64,000 nucleotides of DNA from Rhizobium mesoamericanum STM3625. Its GTDB lineage: Bacteria; Pseudomonadota; Alphaproteobacteria; Rhizobiales; Rhizobiaceae. Positions 35,330-45,994 of the stretch are shown in pieces. A program made the translations under genes and the position numbers. The stretch is from NCBI RefSeq assembly GCF_000312665.1, contig NZ_HF536772.1, forward strand, positions 1,080,382 to 1,144,381. Reading direction: 5' to 3'. Position 1 is the stretch's first letter; every line of letters begins with the position of its first letter. Below the pieces are notes generated by a model, which was not told the origin of the DNA, made no database searches, and worked only from the letters and a program-made list of their open reading frames with translations.

Positions 35330-35929
35330 TTACTGCAGAGCGCCGACCAGAACGTCGCGGCCATTTTCGATGGTGACCCACCGACCGGCATTGGCGCTCG
35401 ACTGGCGCTTGATGAAGGAATAGGGGGTATCGAACCAAGGCTTGACGTTCGATGCTAGGTTGTCAAGCACGAAGTCGCCCTCACTGGTGCGCAGTGTCAG
35501 TACCGCGTGCCCTTCGCCATCGGGCTTGCGGACAACCGTGAGGAGAAGGTTAGCTGGTGAGATTCCACGTTGGATCAGGACACGGCGCTTCAGCAAGGCG
35601 AAGTCTTCACAATCACCTGCCGTCGTCGGATAAGCCCAAACTTCATCTTTGCCGTAGATTTCTTTGTCGGTCATCGGCGTGATGCTATTGTTGACCATGG
35701 AGTTGACGGATTGCACTACTGCCCATTTGGCGTCCGACATCTCGGCCGGCGAGACATTACGGTTCGGCCCGCATTCGTCCCGATGAATCTGACAGAAGTC
35801 ATAGTGGCCGATCGGCTGGGAAGTGGCTGCGCCGGTAACCATGGAAAGGTTGTTGGTGGAAGCCGGAGTCGCGGCTGTAGACATAGCAAACATGGCCATC
35901 ATGGCCACGAGGAAACCCTTGATCCGCAC
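35330..35929 (-). CDS. Transglutaminase-like cysteine protease, exported
   Basis: A 199-residue protein of the bacterial transglutaminase-like cysteine proteinase family (BTLCP, relatives of LapG). It has a signal peptide (MRIKGFLVAMMAMFAMSTA) and the Cys-His-Asp triad: GDCEDFALLKR, GHAVLTLR and VLDNLAS. LapG-type members cut surface adhesins in the periplasm; no LapD or adhesin gene lies nearby, so the substrate is open. Start is GTG 35929 after AGGGAAGAG. Confidence 0.85.
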   Translation of the reverse strand: MRIKGFLVAMMAMFAMSTAATPASTNNLSMVTGAATSQPIGHYDFCQIHRDECGPNRNVSPAEMSDAKWAVVQSVNSMVNNSITPMTDKEIYGKDEVWAYPTTAGDCEDFALLKRRVLIQRGISPANLLLTVVRKPDGEGHAVLTLRTSEGDFVLDNLASNVKPWFDTPYSFIKRQSSANAGRWVTIENGRDVLVGALQ

Positions 35930-36077
35930 GCCCGCTCTTCCCTTGCATCGCCCGTTTTATTAACAAAAAGTTAACGGACGGAGGCTCGAAGAGTCAATCG
36001 TTACTTCTGCGGAGGGGCAGCTACCCGCCAACATGGTTAAAATCCGTTAGGATTTGGCACAGCTTGTATCGTTTGGC

Positions 36078-36878
36078 TTAGTGGATCAGCCCTTTGACGG
36101 CGGCGAGCATGCGCTCGATATCCTGGGGTCGCGACAGCCTGTGATCGCCGTCACGCACGAAGGTCAGCACGACGTCGTCGGCGGGCAGGTGCTCCATGAG
36201 CTTCATGGCGTGCTGATAGGGAACGTCTGCATCCTTCATCCCCTGAAGGATATGCACCGGGCAGCCAGTCTCGATGATACCTTTGAGCACGCTGTTGTCG
36301 CGCCCGTCCTCCATCAGCGCCCGCGTATAAATGTTCGGCTCCGGGCTATAAGCCGACCGCTCTTCGAAATAGCCTCGCTTGGCGAGTGAGGCTATTTCTT
36401 TCTTCGTGAGGTTCGGTTCGATCAGATCGGCGGTGAAGTCGGGAGCCGGGGCAATCAACACCATTCCGTCAAGCTTTGGCCCATCCTGTCGCTTGGCGAG
36501 CTCCTGGGCGAGCCGCAAGGCGATCCATCCGCCCATCGACGAGCCGACGACGAGGATGCGTTCGGGTGCTATATGGAGGATCACGGCAAGCGCTTCCTCC
36601 AACCAGCGCGAGATCGTGCCATCGACAAACTTGCCGCCGGATATCCCATGACCAGAATAGTCGAGGCGCACGCATGCAAGGCCGTTTTCGGCCGCGAACT
36701 TGTCGAGTTCGACCGCTTTGCTGCCACTCATGTCGGAGCGGTAACCGGATAACCAAACGAGTGTTGGGCCGGTCGCCTGGTCTGGTTGGCTTCGCGCGAT
36801 GTAGGCAATCTCGCGTGCGGCTTCTCCCTCGCCGACAGTCAGATATTGTTGGTCATGAATGAGATTTGCGTCAAACAT
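36078..36878 (-). CDS. Alpha/beta hydrolase
   Basis: A 266-residue alpha/beta hydrolase. The nucleophile elbow is VVGSSMGGWIA (Ser near 113), the acid likely the Asp in QGMKDADVPYQ (near 215) and the base His in DGDHRLSRPQD (near 245). It resembles bacterial homologues of the mitochondrial ABHD10 thioesterase, so a serine esterase or thioesterase is likely; the substrate is unknown. ATG 36878 has TGGAG upstream. It is divergent from infC. Confidence 0.85.
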   Translation of the reverse strand: MFDANLIHDQQYLTVGEGEAAREIAYIARSQPDQATGPTLVWLSGYRSDMSGSKAVELDKFAAENGLACVRLDYSGHGISGGKFVDGTISRWLEEALAVILHIAPERILVVGSSMGGWIALRLAQELAKRQDGPKLDGMVLIAPAPDFTADLIEPNLTKKEIASLAKRGYFEERSAYSPEPNIYTRALMEDGRDNSVLKGIIETGCPVHILQGMKDADVPYQHAMKLMEHLPADDVVLTFVRDGDHRLSRPQDIERMLAAVKGLIH

Positions 36879-37057
36879 CGCGAAACTCCAGTTGTTTTGG
36901 CCTATAAAACAGATTCTTGACAGGCTGACAGCAGGTGTTTTTTCCGCTAAAGAATGCTACCGACTCCGTTGCAGCAATGGCGAAATTACGTTTGTGCTTC
37001 CAATATTGGGAGTGCCGAGGCTGCAGCGATCCGAAACAACGCGAGGAGAATACGACC

Positions 37058-37594
37058 ATTCGCAGACCCTTTAAAGCCGACGCGCCCGTGAAGGAAGGGC
37101 CGCGCTCGAACCGGGAAATTCGCATCCCCCGAGTTCAGCTGATTGATGCTGAAGGACAGAACTTGGGCGTCGTGCCCACCGACCAGGCCCTGAAAATGGC
37201 TGAAGAAGCCGGCCTCGACCTGGTGGAAATCTCCCCCAATGCCGAACCGCCTGTGTGCAAGATCCTCGATCTGGGCAAGCTGAAATATGCCAACCAGAAG
37301 AAGGCTGCCGAGGCGCGCAAGAAGCAGAAGATTGTCGAAGTCAAAGAAATCAAGATGCGCCCCAATATCGACACCCATGACTATGAGGTGAAGATGAAGG
37401 CGATGGGCCGTTTCTTTGAGGACGGCGACAAGGTCAAGGTGACACTGAAGTTCCGCGGCCGCGAAATGGCGCACCAGGAACTTGGTATGAAGCTGCTGCA
37501 GCAGGTGAAGGCCGACACGACAGAGTATGCAAAGGTCGAAGCCGAGCCCAAGCTTGAAGGCCGCCAGATGATGATGGTGCTCGCGCCGAAGTGA
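37058..37594 (+). CDS. infC: Translation initiation factor IF-3 (AUU start)
   Basis: A 178-residue IF-3 that binds the 30S subunit and checks start codons. The N-terminal domain ([20 protein letters not shown]) and C-terminal domain ([18 protein letters not shown] and [12 protein letters not shown]) are complete. The start is an ATT at 37058, nine bases after GAGGAG; IF-3 genes often use AUU, which lets IF-3 limit its own synthesis. An upstream in-frame ATG at 36935 would add 41 unrelated residues. It leads the infC-rpmI-rplT-pheS-pheT block. Confidence 0.94.
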   Translation: MRRPFKADAPVKEGPRSNREIRIPRVQLIDAEGQNLGVVPTDQALKMAEEAGLDLVEISPNAEPPVCKILDLGKLKYANQKKAAEARKKQKIVEVKEIKMRPNIDTHDYEVKMKAMGRFFEDGDKVKVTLKFRGREMAHQELGMKLLQQVKADTTEYAKVEAEPKLEGRQMMMVLAPK

Positions 37595-37616
37595 GGCGCG
37601 TCGCCGCTCTCGTATC

Positions 37617-37646
37617 AAAGCCGTCCGCGAGGGCGGCTTTTGTATT
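37617..37646 (+). terminator. Terminator after infC
   Basis: AAAGCCGTCC (37617-37626) pairs with GGGCGGCTTT (37631-37640) with one G-T pair and a tetraloop GCGA, followed by TGTATTTT. It separates infC from rpmI-rplT. Confidence 0.85.
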
Positions 37647-37675
37647 TTGGCCCAGAAGATTCCTTGGCCGCCCCG

Positions 37676-37703
37676 TTGCACTTTTATGACGCTGCGGTTA
37701 TAA
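37676..37703 (+). promoter_or_regulatory. Likely rpmI-rplT promoter
   Basis: TTGCAC (37676-37681) and TTATAA (37698-37703), 16 bp apart, lie downstream of the infC terminator and about 180 bp before rpmI. The long leader could hold a control element for ribosomal protein L20 or L35, but I see no certain one. Confidence 0.55.
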
Positions 37704-37885
37704 GCGCGCGTCCGAACTGACCGGCAGGGCATGCCGTGGCAGTTTCGAATGCTTGCGGAACGGTTCGTCATCGGAGCCGCAGATCAACAACAAACGCTCC
37801 CGCACCTTGTTGCGACGGCCGGAAACCGGGCATCGCAGGAAGGCTTCTTTGATGAAGAGTCGGGGTCCAGAAACGGAGTAGCAAA

Positions 37886-38089
37886 ATGCCCAAGATGAAG
37901 ACGAAGTCTGCTGCCAAGAAGCGGTTCAAGATCACCGCGACCGGCAAGGTCAAGGCTGCAGCTGCTGGCAAGCGCCATGGCATGATCAAGCGTACCAACA
38001 AGTTCATCCGCGATGCACGTGGCACCATGGTTCTCGCAGAACCGGATGGCCGCAAGGTCGTGAAGAACTACCTGCCGAACGGTCTCTGA
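37886..38089 (+). CDS. rpmI: 50S ribosomal protein L35
   Basis: A 67-residue, highly basic L35 of normal length, opening [20 protein letters not shown] with the family's KxxxGKRHGM middle. It is a structural part of the large subunit. It follows its promoter region by about 180 bp and precedes rplT by 39 bp with its own site AAGGAG. Confidence 0.97.
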   Translation: MPKMKTKSAAKKRFKITATGKVKAAAAGKRHGMIKRTNKFIRDARGTMVLAEPDGRKVVKNYLPNGL

Positions 38090-38128
38090 GACTATTCCGC
38101 GAACGCTTTAGATTAAGGAGATCATGAA

Positions 38129-38533
38129 ATGGCACGTGTAAAAAGAGGCGTTACTGCCCACGCCAAGCATAAGAAGGTTTTGAAGGCCGCTAAGGGCTTC
38201 TACGGCCGTCGCAAGAACACCATCCGCGCCGCGAAGGCTGCTGTCGATCGTTCGAAGCAGTACGCTTACCGCGACCGCAAGGTCAACAAGCGTAACTTCC
38301 GCGCCCTCTGGATTCAGCGTATCAACGCTGCTGTCCGCGAATTCGGCCTGACCTACGGCCGCTTCATCGACGGCCTGAACAAGGCTGGCATCGAAGTCGA
38401 CCGTAAGGTTCTCTCCGACATGGCAATCCATGAGCCGGAAGCATTCGGTGCACTCGTTGCTGCCTCCAAGAAGGCTCTCGAGTACCTGAAGGACGCCGGT
38501 ACGAAGAACGAGTTTGAAGCAGCCGTCAACTAA
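38129..38533 (+). CDS. rplT: 50S ribosomal protein L20
   Basis: A 134-residue L20, needed early in 50S assembly and often an autogenous regulator of rpmI-rplT. The opening [19 protein letters not shown] and the block [20 protein letters not shown] are diagnostic. A terminator follows within 75 bp, so pheS is probably transcribed separately. Confidence 0.97.
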   Translation: MARVKRGVTAHAKHKKVLKAAKGFYGRRKNTIRAAKAAVDRSKQYAYRDRKVNKRNFRALWIQRINAAVREFGLTYGRFIDGLNKAGIEVDRKVLSDMAIHEPEAFGALVAASKKALEYLKDAGTKNEFEAAVN

Positions 38534-38568
38534 GCCGGCGCTATTCGAACTTCTGCTTCGATGATCTT

Positions 38569-38606
38569 GAACCCGCGCTGGCCAGGCTCGCGCGGGTTCT
38601 TTGCAT
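38569..38606 (+). terminator. Terminator after rplT
   Basis: A perfect 10-bp stem, GAACCCGCGC (38569-38578) with GCGCGGGTTC (38590-38599), loop of 11, followed by TTTGCATTT. Confidence 0.8.
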
Positions 38607-38796
38607 TTGGCGCGATGGCGATTGAGACGACATAGCTCTTCTTCTCTCAATGTCGCGGGCTTTTTGTGGTGTGCCCGGTTGATTGGCCGCGTGCACATGG
38701 GTAGTGATCTGCGACGCTTCATCGTGGCGCACCAGCTATCCGATGCATGTTCTCGTGAATTATCGACAAGACTGACGCCCTGTGAGGCAGGAAAAG

Positions 38797-39879
38797 ATGA
38801 CCGAACTCGAAACTCTGGAAAAGCAACTTCTGTCTGATGTGGCAGCCGCTGCCGACGAGCCGGCGATCGAAGCCGTGCGTGTCGGTGCGCTCGGCAAGAA
38901 GGGCTCTGTCTCCGAGCTCCTGAAAACGCTGGGCGCGATGACGCCGGAAGAGCGCCAGACGCGCGGCGCGGCGATCAACGCGCTGAAGAGCGCCGTCACA
39001 GACGCGATCGCGGAACGTAAGGCGGAACTGAAGAAGGCCGCGATCGATGCGCGTCTGAAGGCCGAGACAGTTGACGTTAGCCTGCCGATACGCTCGTCGC
39101 CCGCCGAGCGCGGCCGCATTCATCCGATCAGCCAGATCATCGACGAAATCACCGCGATTTTTGCCGATATGGGCTTCTCGATCGCCGAAGGTCCAGATGT
39201 CGAGACCGATTACTACAATTTTACGGCGCTGAATTTCCCGGAAGGTCATCCCGCCCGCGAGATGCACGATACCTTCTTCTTCAATCCAGACGAGAATGGT
39301 GAGCGCAAGGTGCTGCGCACGCACACCTCGCCAGTGCAGGTGCGTACCATGGAAGCGCAGAAGCCGCCGATCCGCATCATCATCCCGGGCAAGACCTATC
39401 GCCAGGACAGTGACGCGACGCACTCGCCGATGTTTCATCAGGTCGAAGGCCTCGTCGTTGACAAGAAGGCGAATGTCGCCAACATCCGATGGGTGCTCGA
39501 AGAGTTCTGCAAGGCCTTCTTCGAGGTGGACAGTGTGACGATGCGCTTCCGCCCGTCCTTCTTCCCGTTCACCGAACCCTCCTTCGAGGTCGACATCCAA
39601 TGCGACCGCTCCGGCCCGATCGTCAAGTTCGGCGAAGGCACCGACTGGATGGAAATCCTTGGCTGCGGCATGGTGCACCCGAACGTGCTCCGCGCGGGCG
39701 GTCTCGATCCCGACGAGTACCAAGGGTTTGCCTGGGGCATGGGCCTCGACCGCATCGCCATGCTGAAATACGGCATGCCAGACCTGCGTGACTTCTTCAA
39801 CGCCGACGTTCGCTGGCTGACCCATTACGGCTTCCGCCCGCTCGACATGCCGACGCTATTTGGCGGTCTGAGCGCGTAA
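38797..39879 (+). CDS. pheS: Phenylalanyl-tRNA synthetase alpha subunit
   Basis: A 360-residue catalytic subunit of the (alpha-beta)2 enzyme. The N-terminal coiled coil (about 1-85) is followed by the class II core: motif 2 [19 protein letters not shown] and motif 3 [18 protein letters not shown]. It charges tRNA-Phe. ATG 38797 has GGAAAAG upstream; a GTG at 38782 is in frame but less likely. It precedes pheT by 15 bp. Confidence 0.96.
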   Translation: MTELETLEKQLLSDVAAAADEPAIEAVRVGALGKKGSVSELLKTLGAMTPEERQTRGAAINALKSAVTDAIAERKAELKKAAIDARLKAETVDVSLPIRSSPAERGRIHPISQIIDEITAIFADMGFSIAEGPDVETDYYNFTALNFPEGHPAREMHDTFFFNPDENGERKVLRTHTSPVQVRTMEAQKPPIRIIIPGKTYRQDSDATHSPMFHQVEGLVVDKKANVANIRWVLEEFCKAFFEVDSVTMRFRPSFFPFTEPSFEVDIQCDRSGPIVKFGEGTDWMEILGCGMVHPNVLRAGGLDPDEYQGFAWGMGLDRIAMLKYGMPDLRDFFNADVRWLTHYGFRPLDMPTLFGGLSA

Positions 39880-39894
39880 GGGAGGATAGAGATT

Positions 39895-42318
39895 ATGAAG
39901 TTCACACTTTCCTGGCTCAAGGATCATCTGGAAACGGATGCGTCCCTCGACGAAATCTGCAAGCGTCTGACTGAGATCGGGCTTGAGGTCGAGGACGTCG
40001 ACGACAAAGCGGCGTTCAAGCCTTTCGTCATCGCAAAGATTCTCTCGGCCGAAAAGCACCCCCAGGCCGATCGACTGAAGGTTCTATCGGTCGATACGGG
40101 CAAGGGCGCGCCGGTCCAGGTCGTCTGCGGCGCTCCGAATGCACGCGTCGGCCTGATCGGCGCCTTTGCCCCCCCCGGCACCTATGTCCCCGGTATCGAC
40201 ATGACGCTTGCCGTCGGCAACATCCGCGGCGTCGAGAGCCACGGCATGATGTGCTCGGAGAAGGAGCTGCAGATCTCCGACAGTCATGACGGCATCATCG
40301 ATCTTCCTGAGGATGCGCCGGTCGGCCAGAGCTACGCGGCCTACGCCCATCTCGATGATCCCGTGATCGAGATCAACCTGACACCGAACCGTCCTGATTG
40401 CACCTCGATCTATGGTATCGCTCGTGACCTGGCGGCCTCCGGCCTCGGTACACTGAAGGCACGTCCGGCACCGTCCCTCGCCGTTGAAGGCGAGACGCCT
40501 GTCAAGGTGACGCTCGACCTTGATGACGAGAAGCTTTGCCCGGGATTTGCGCTGCGCCTCGTGCGCGGTGTTAAGAACGGCCCGAGCCCGAGGTGGATGC
40601 AGCAGCGCCTGCTGGCGATCGGGCTGCGCCCGATCAACGCGCTGGTCGACATCACCAACTACATGACCTTCGACCAGGGCCGCCCGATGCACGTCTTCGA
40701 CGCCGCCAAGGTCACGGGCAATCTGACCGTTCGCCGCGCCAAGGAAGGCGAAACGGTGCTGGCGCTTGATCAGCGCGAGTACAAGCTTGGACCGAACAAT
40801 GTGGTGATCGCGGACGCCAATGGCATCGAGTCGATTGGCGGCATTATGGGCGGCGAGCATTCGGGCTGCGACGTAAACACCACCGATGTGCTAATCGAGA
40901 GTGCTCTCTGGGATCCGATGAACATCGCAAAATCCGGCCGCAGCCTCGGCATCATCACTGATGCTCGCTACCGCTTCGAGCGCGGCGTCGATCCGGAATA
41001 CATGATTCCGGGCCTCGAGCGCACGACCGAACTGGTCCTCGAACTCTGCGGCGGTACGGCGGCCAAGGCCGATATCGTCGGCTACAAGGGTTATGAGCCC
41101 AAGATCGTCGATTTCCCCTTCTCTGAGGTCAAGCGCCTTACGGGACTTGAGGTTTCGTCGGAAGAGAGTGTCGAGATCCTGACGCGTCTCGGCTTCAAGG
41201 TCAGCGGTTACGGCGAACGTGTCTCCGTCGCCGTTCCGTCCTGGCGTCCCGATATCGACGGCAAGGCCGACCTCGTCGAAGAAGTCATGCGCATCCACGG
41301 CGTGGACAACATCAAGCCGGCGCCGCTGGAAAGCCATGCCGCGGTCAATGGCAAGATTTTGACGACGCTGCAGATCCGCACCCGAAGCGCTAAGCGCGCG
41401 CTTGCCTCGCGCGGCATGCTCGAAGCAGTCACTTGGTCGTTCATATCCGAGGATCAGGCGAAGCTTTTCGGCGGCGGCTCGCCGGCTCTCAAGCTCGCCA
41501 ACCCGATCGCAGCCGATATGTCCGACATGCGGCCGTCACTGCTGCCCGGCCTGCTCAGCGCTGCTCAGCGCAATGCTGACAAGGGTTATGGCGATGTCGC
41601 GATCTTTGAAGTCTCCGGCACCTATGAGAACGATCGTCCCGAGGGGCAGCGCCGCGTCGCCGGCGGTGTGCGCCGTGGCACCGCTTCGCTTGCCGGCGCC
41701 GGCCGCATGTGGCTGAACGCCGCCAAGGGCGGCGGCAAGCCGGTCGACGTCTTCGATGCCAAGGCCGATGCACTCGCAGTGATCGAAGCCTGCGGTTTGC
41801 CGATGGGCAACATCCAGATCGAGCAGGGCGGGCCGGACTGGTATCACCCCGGCCGTTCAGGCACGATCAAGATGGGTCCGAAAATAATTCTCGGCTATTT
41901 CGGCGAGTTCCATCCCTCGACGCTTGAGGCCCTCGACGTTTCGGGCGCGCTCTGCGGCTTCGAAGTCTATATTGATGCGATGGCTGAGCCTAAGAAGAAG
42001 GCGACCCGCACCAAGCCGGCGCTGGAGCTTTCGCCGTTCCAGGCCGTAAAGCGTGACTTCGCCTTCGTCGTCGACAAGTCGGTGGAAGCCGGTGCGATCA
42101 TCAAGGCCGCGTCTGCCGCCGACCGCAAACTCGTCACAGGTGTCAATGTCTTCGACGTCTTCGAAGGCCCGTCGCTTGGTGAAGGCAAGAAGTCGGTGGC
42201 GATCGAAGTGCAGATTCAGCCGGTCGAGCGCACGCTGACCGATGAGGATTTCGAGGTGTTGACTGAAAAGATTGTTGCCAGCGTGACGAAGTTCACTGGC
42301 GGCGTCCTCAGAGCCTAG
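39895..42318 (+). CDS. pheT: Phenylalanyl-tRNA synthetase beta subunit
   Basis: An 807-residue beta subunit of normal length: an N-terminal OB-type tRNA-binding domain ([20 protein letters not shown]), B3/B4 editing domain, B5 domain, core-like domain and C-terminal ferredoxin-like anticodon-binding domain (from about 715). With PheS it forms the active synthetase and edits Tyr-tRNA-Phe. AGGGAGGATAGAG precedes the start. A terminator follows. Confidence 0.96.
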   Translation: MKFTLSWLKDHLETDASLDEICKRLTEIGLEVEDVDDKAAFKPFVIAKILSAEKHPQADRLKVLSVDTGKGAPVQVVCGAPNARVGLIGAFAPPGTYVPGIDMTLAVGNIRGVESHGMMCSEKELQISDSHDGIIDLPEDAPVGQSYAAYAHLDDPVIEINLTPNRPDCTSIYGIARDLAASGLGTLKARPAPSLAVEGETPVKVTLDLDDEKLCPGFALRLVRGVKNGPSPRWMQQRLLAIGLRPINALVDITNYMTFDQGRPMHVFDAAKVTGNLTVRRAKEGETVLALDQREYKLGPNNVVIADANGIESIGGIMGGEHSGCDVNTTDVLIESALWDPMNIAKSGRSLGIITDARYRFERGVDPEYMIPGLERTTELVLELCGGTAAKADIVGYKGYEPKIVDFPFSEVKRLTGLEVSSEESVEILTRLGFKVSGYGERVSVAVPSWRPDIDGKADLVEEVMRIHGVDNIKPAPLESHAAVNGKILTTLQIRTRSAKRALASRGMLEAVTWSFISEDQAKLFGGGSPALKLANPIAADMSDMRPSLLPGLLSAAQRNADKGYGDVAIFEVSGTYENDRPEGQRRVAGGVRRGTASLAGAGRMWLNAAKGGGKPVDVFDAKADALAVIEACGLPMGNIQIEQGGPDWYHPGRSGTIKMGPKIILGYFGEFHPSTLEALDVSGALCGFEVYIDAMAEPKKKATRTKPALELSPFQAVKRDFAFVVDKSVEAGAIIKAASAADRKLVTGVNVFDVFEGPSLGEGKKSVAIEVQIQPVERTLTDEDFEVLTEKIVASVTKFTGGVLRA

Positions 42319-42342
42319 AGCGCATCGGATCTTTCAAAACAG

Positions 42343-42372
42343 AAAGCCGGCGATCGTTTCGCCGGCCTTTTT
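42343..42372. terminator. Bidirectional terminator after pheT
   Basis: GCCGGCGA (42346-42353) pairs with TCGCCGGC (42359-42366), flanked by AAA and followed by CTTTTTAT. It lies between convergent pheT and the next gene; the T-run on the plus strand favours pheT. Confidence 0.85.
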
Positions 42373-42730
42373 ATGTGTGCAAATAATAGAGCTTGTTGAC
42401 GATCATCCAGCGGCCCTCGATCCTCAGCATCGACAGATAGTCGGTGAAGCGCATGCCGGCAAAATCGTCGCTGACCTTCACGCTCGCCGCATCGCCGACG
42501 ACGTCAAGCATCTGGATGTCCATGTGCGGCTGTGTCGTGGGCGGCGCCGAGCCTTCAGCCACGATCGCGGCGATGAACTCTTCCCGGTTCAGCCACTCGA
42601 CGGCGTTCTTGTAATGACCGATGATGGCGCATTGCGGATGAAAGGCTTTCCGCAATGCAGCTTCGTTCGCGAAGGTCATGCCTTCGACATAGAGATGAAC
42701 GACTGCTTCGATTGCCTGCTGGTCCGACAT
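42371..42730 (-). CDS. NTF2-like (SnoaL/lumazine-binding-like) protein
   Basis: A 119-residue single-domain cone-shaped NTF2 fold protein by pattern: an N-terminal helix (DQQAIEAVVHLYVEGMTFAN), a FHPQCAIIGHYKN strand block and the C-terminal RIEGRWMIVNKLYYLH strand typical of the putative lumazine-binding/SnoaL group. Function unknown. Its stop lies within the tail of the pheT terminator. Confidence 0.75.
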   Translation of the reverse strand: MSDQQAIEAVVHLYVEGMTFANEAALRKAFHPQCAIIGHYKNAVEWLNREEFIAAIVAEGSAPPTTQPHMDIQMLDVVGDAASVKVSDDFAGMRFTDYLSMLRIEGRWMIVNKLYYLHT

Positions 42731-42830
42731 GCCTCACCTCTTCAGAACATGCCCAATAGCATAGTGCAGTGAATGAGTGCGGCAAGGTCGCACAAGGATG
42801 CGGCCTGCGTTCGAAGCTCCAATCTTTCGG

Positions 42831-43826
<996 letters not shown>

Positions 43827-43952
43827 GCGGAGGCTCCTCTGTCGAGCGAAATTCAAACCGCGGTCAATGCCGGGTACAGAGGAAACTTAGCGCCCCGTCA
43901 GTCATCAAAAAATACGTGCAATACATAACAGGCTGTTCTAGTAGTTAGATCA

Positions 43953-44843
43953 ATGAATCGCACACAGCTCGCTCAACTTGCCGTTCTCGCCGCTGTCTCT
44001 GAGCGGCGGAGTTTTCGCGCCGCTGCCAAAGAGTTGGAGATTGCGCCTTCGGCGGTCAGTCATGCGATTTCCACCCTGGAGGCGAGCCTTGGCGTCCGGC
44101 TTCTGGCGCGAACGACCCGCAGTGTTGCGCCGACAGAGGAGGGGCGTCTTCTGCTGCAGCGCCTGAAGCCGGCGCTTGACGAGATCGGGATCGCCCTGGA
44201 AGCGGTCACCGAAGCTGCCGGAAGACCGGCCGGCAATCTGCGTATCACCGCGCCGCGCTTTGCCTCGGATATCCTGCTTGCGCCGCGGCTTGGCGAATTC
44301 TTGAACCGCTATCCCGACATTACCCTCGAAATCGCCAATGAGGATGGCCTCACCGATATCGTCCGTGAGGGGTTTGATGCTGGCATCCGGCTGGAGGAGA
44401 GCCTCGAGGCGGATATGATCGCCGTGCGGGCCTCGCCAAACCTGACGACGGTGATTGCCGGTTCGCCCGAATATTTTGACCGGCACCCCAAACCGCTGCA
44501 TCCATCCGATCTCGTTCATCATCGCTGCATCAAGCGGCGCTTCGCCAATGGCACGATCTATCGTTGGGAATTCGAGAAGGACGGCCAGGAGCTCGTCGTC
44601 GCGGTCGATGGGCCTTTGATTGTCAGCGAAGACAGGCTGGGATTGATTGCTGCGCTGAATGGCGCGGGGCTCGCCTATCTGTTCGATCTTCGTGTCGAGG
44701 ATGAACTGGCCAGCGGCAAGCTCGTTCGTGTGCTGGAGGACTGGTGCTCACCCTATCCGGGACCGTTCATCTACTATCCGAGCCGGCGCCAGATGCGGCC
44801 GGCTCTACGCGCCTTCATCGACTTCTTCCGGTATAGCCCATAG
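43953..44843 (+). CDS. LysR-family transcriptional regulator
   Basis: A 296-residue LysR protein: N-terminal helix-turn-helix (about 1-62: SFRAAAKELEIAPSAVSHAI) and the periplasmic-binding-like effector domain (about 92-293). Divergent from the aldo/keto reductase with 126 bp between, the usual layout for a regulator and its target. The effector is unknown. Confidence 0.92.
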   Translation: MNRTQLAQLAVLAAVSERRSFRAAAKELEIAPSAVSHAISTLEASLGVRLLARTTRSVAPTEEGRLLLQRLKPALDEIGIALEAVTEAAGRPAGNLRITAPRFASDILLAPRLGEFLNRYPDITLEIANEDGLTDIVREGFDAGIRLEESLEADMIAVRASPNLTTVIAGSPEYFDRHPKPLHPSDLVHHRCIKRRFANGTIYRWEFEKDGQELVVAVDGPLIVSEDRLGLIAALNGAGLAYLFDLRVEDELASGKLVRVLEDWCSPYPGPFIYYPSRRQMRPALRAFIDFFRYSP

Positions 44844-44893
44844 GCTTGTGCGGAAATCGGGTGGTCCGCAGCGCGCCGATCAGGGAGGGTCGC

Positions 44894-45532
44894 ATGGAGG
44901 CAAGGGGCGGTGCAATGAAGAAACCTGGATCGATGAGGGGCATGGAAGAGCTGGGGCGTGCGCGTCTTTCGACAAATTTCTTCTTCCGCGATTTCCTTCA
45001 TTCCGAAATTGCCGATTTCTATCGCATTCCAAACATCCCGGATAATCCTGATTTGGCGATTGAAGCGGGGAAGCGGCTTTGCGAGGAACTGCTGGAACCA
45101 CTGCAGGCGACCTTCGGTCGGCTGCACATCCGCTCCGGCTATCGTTCCGCCGAAGTCAACCAGTTCGGCAATCGCAACAATCTCAACTGCTCCTCGAACA
45201 CCGCGACGGCAGCTGATCACATCTGGGACCTTCGCGACTTTGACGGCTGCATGGGTGCCACCGCCTGTGTCGTCGTACCGTGGCTGATCGACAACTACGG
45301 CAACGAGGAGGAATGGCAGAGGCTCGCCTGGTGGATCCACGACCATTTGCCCTATGCCTCGCTCTGCTTCTTCCCAAAGCTCTGGGCCTTCAACATCCAG
45401 TGGCACGAGCGACCGCGGCGCGTCATTCGGAGCTATGTCAGACCGCGCGGCATACTGACGAAATCAGGCATGGCGAATTGGGAAGGCAGCCACGCGAGCT
45501 TCTACGAGGGCTTCCCGGTGCTTAGAAAATGA
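44894..45532 (+). CDS. M15-like peptidase
   Basis: A 212-residue protein resembling peptidase M15/VanY-type D,D-carboxypeptidases: RLHIRSGYRSAEVNQFGN matches the segment before the metal site, TATAADHIWDLRD takes the place of SxHxxGxAxD, and NIQWHERPRR supplies a late His. The substituted motif makes activity uncertain. No signal peptide is seen. ATG 44894 has GGGAGGG six bases upstream. It ends 11 bp inside the convergent GNAT gene. Confidence 0.65.
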   Translation: MEARGGAMKKPGSMRGMEELGRARLSTNFFFRDFLHSEIADFYRIPNIPDNPDLAIEAGKRLCEELLEPLQATFGRLHIRSGYRSAEVNQFGNRNNLNCSSNTATAADHIWDLRDFDGCMGATACVVVPWLIDNYGNEEEWQRLAWWIHDHLPYASLCFFPKLWAFNIQWHERPRRVIRSYVRPRGILTKSGMANWEGSHASFYEGFPVLRK

Positions 45533-45965
45533 TGCGGTAGCGAATGTGCCCGTCGCTTTTAACGTAGCTGTCGTAGAGCGCCCGCGCCGTCTTGTTCTGC
45601 TCGCTGGTGTGCCAGTAGAGCCGCGACCAGCCGTTCTTCCTGCAAAGCGAAACGAGATCGTCCATTAAGGCTCGCCCAACACCTTTGCCTCGTGCAGCCG
45701 GATCGACGAAGAGGTCTTCGAGATAGCAGTCCTTGCCGTGGATCCAGGTTCCTTCATGCGTCAGGCCGAGCGTGAAGCCCATCATCTTGCCATCCACCTC
45801 GGCGACGCGCATGAAAATCGCCGACGCCGGATCGAAAACCCGCCGCCACGTCGCGTCTGTGATATCGGGGTCGACCGTGACTTCGTAGAAGGCGAGGTAG
45901 CCGGCCCAAAGCTCGCGCCAACGCGCTTCGTCTTCGGGTCGAGCACCGCGGATCGTCACGGTCAT
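45522..45965 (-). CDS. GNAT-family N-acetyltransferase
   Basis: A 147-residue GNAT enzyme with the acetyl-CoA loop VDPAARGKGVGRALMDDLV (Q/RxxGxG/A motif, near residue 95). The substrate is unknown. The start at 45965 lies two bases after a run of 12 GA repeats on the coding strand, which serves as or next to its ribosome-binding site. Its last 11 bases overlap the convergent M15-like gene. Confidence 0.9.
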   Translation of the reverse strand: MTVTIRGARPEDEARWRELWAGYLAFYEVTVDPDITDATWRRVFDPASAIFMRVAEVDGKMMGFTLGLTHEGTWIHGKDCYLEDLFVDPAARGKGVGRALMDDLVSLCRKNGWSRLYWHTSEQNKTARALYDSYVKSDGHIRYRIIF

Positions 45966-45967
45966 CG

Positions 45968-45991
45968 TCTCTCTCTCTCTCTCTCTCTCTC
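45968..45991. repeat. (TC)12 / (GA)12 dinucleotide repeat at a start codon
   Basis: Twelve perfect TC units (24 bp) end two bases before the GNAT start codon and three bases after the stop of the upstream aldo/keto reductase. On the coding strand this reads as a GA run, a purine-rich Shine-Dalgarno-like stretch. Confidence 0.95.
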
Positions 45992-45994
45992 CTG

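Noticed and set aside
38719..39825. A 368-codon minus-strand frame
   Set aside because: It is the complement of pheS.
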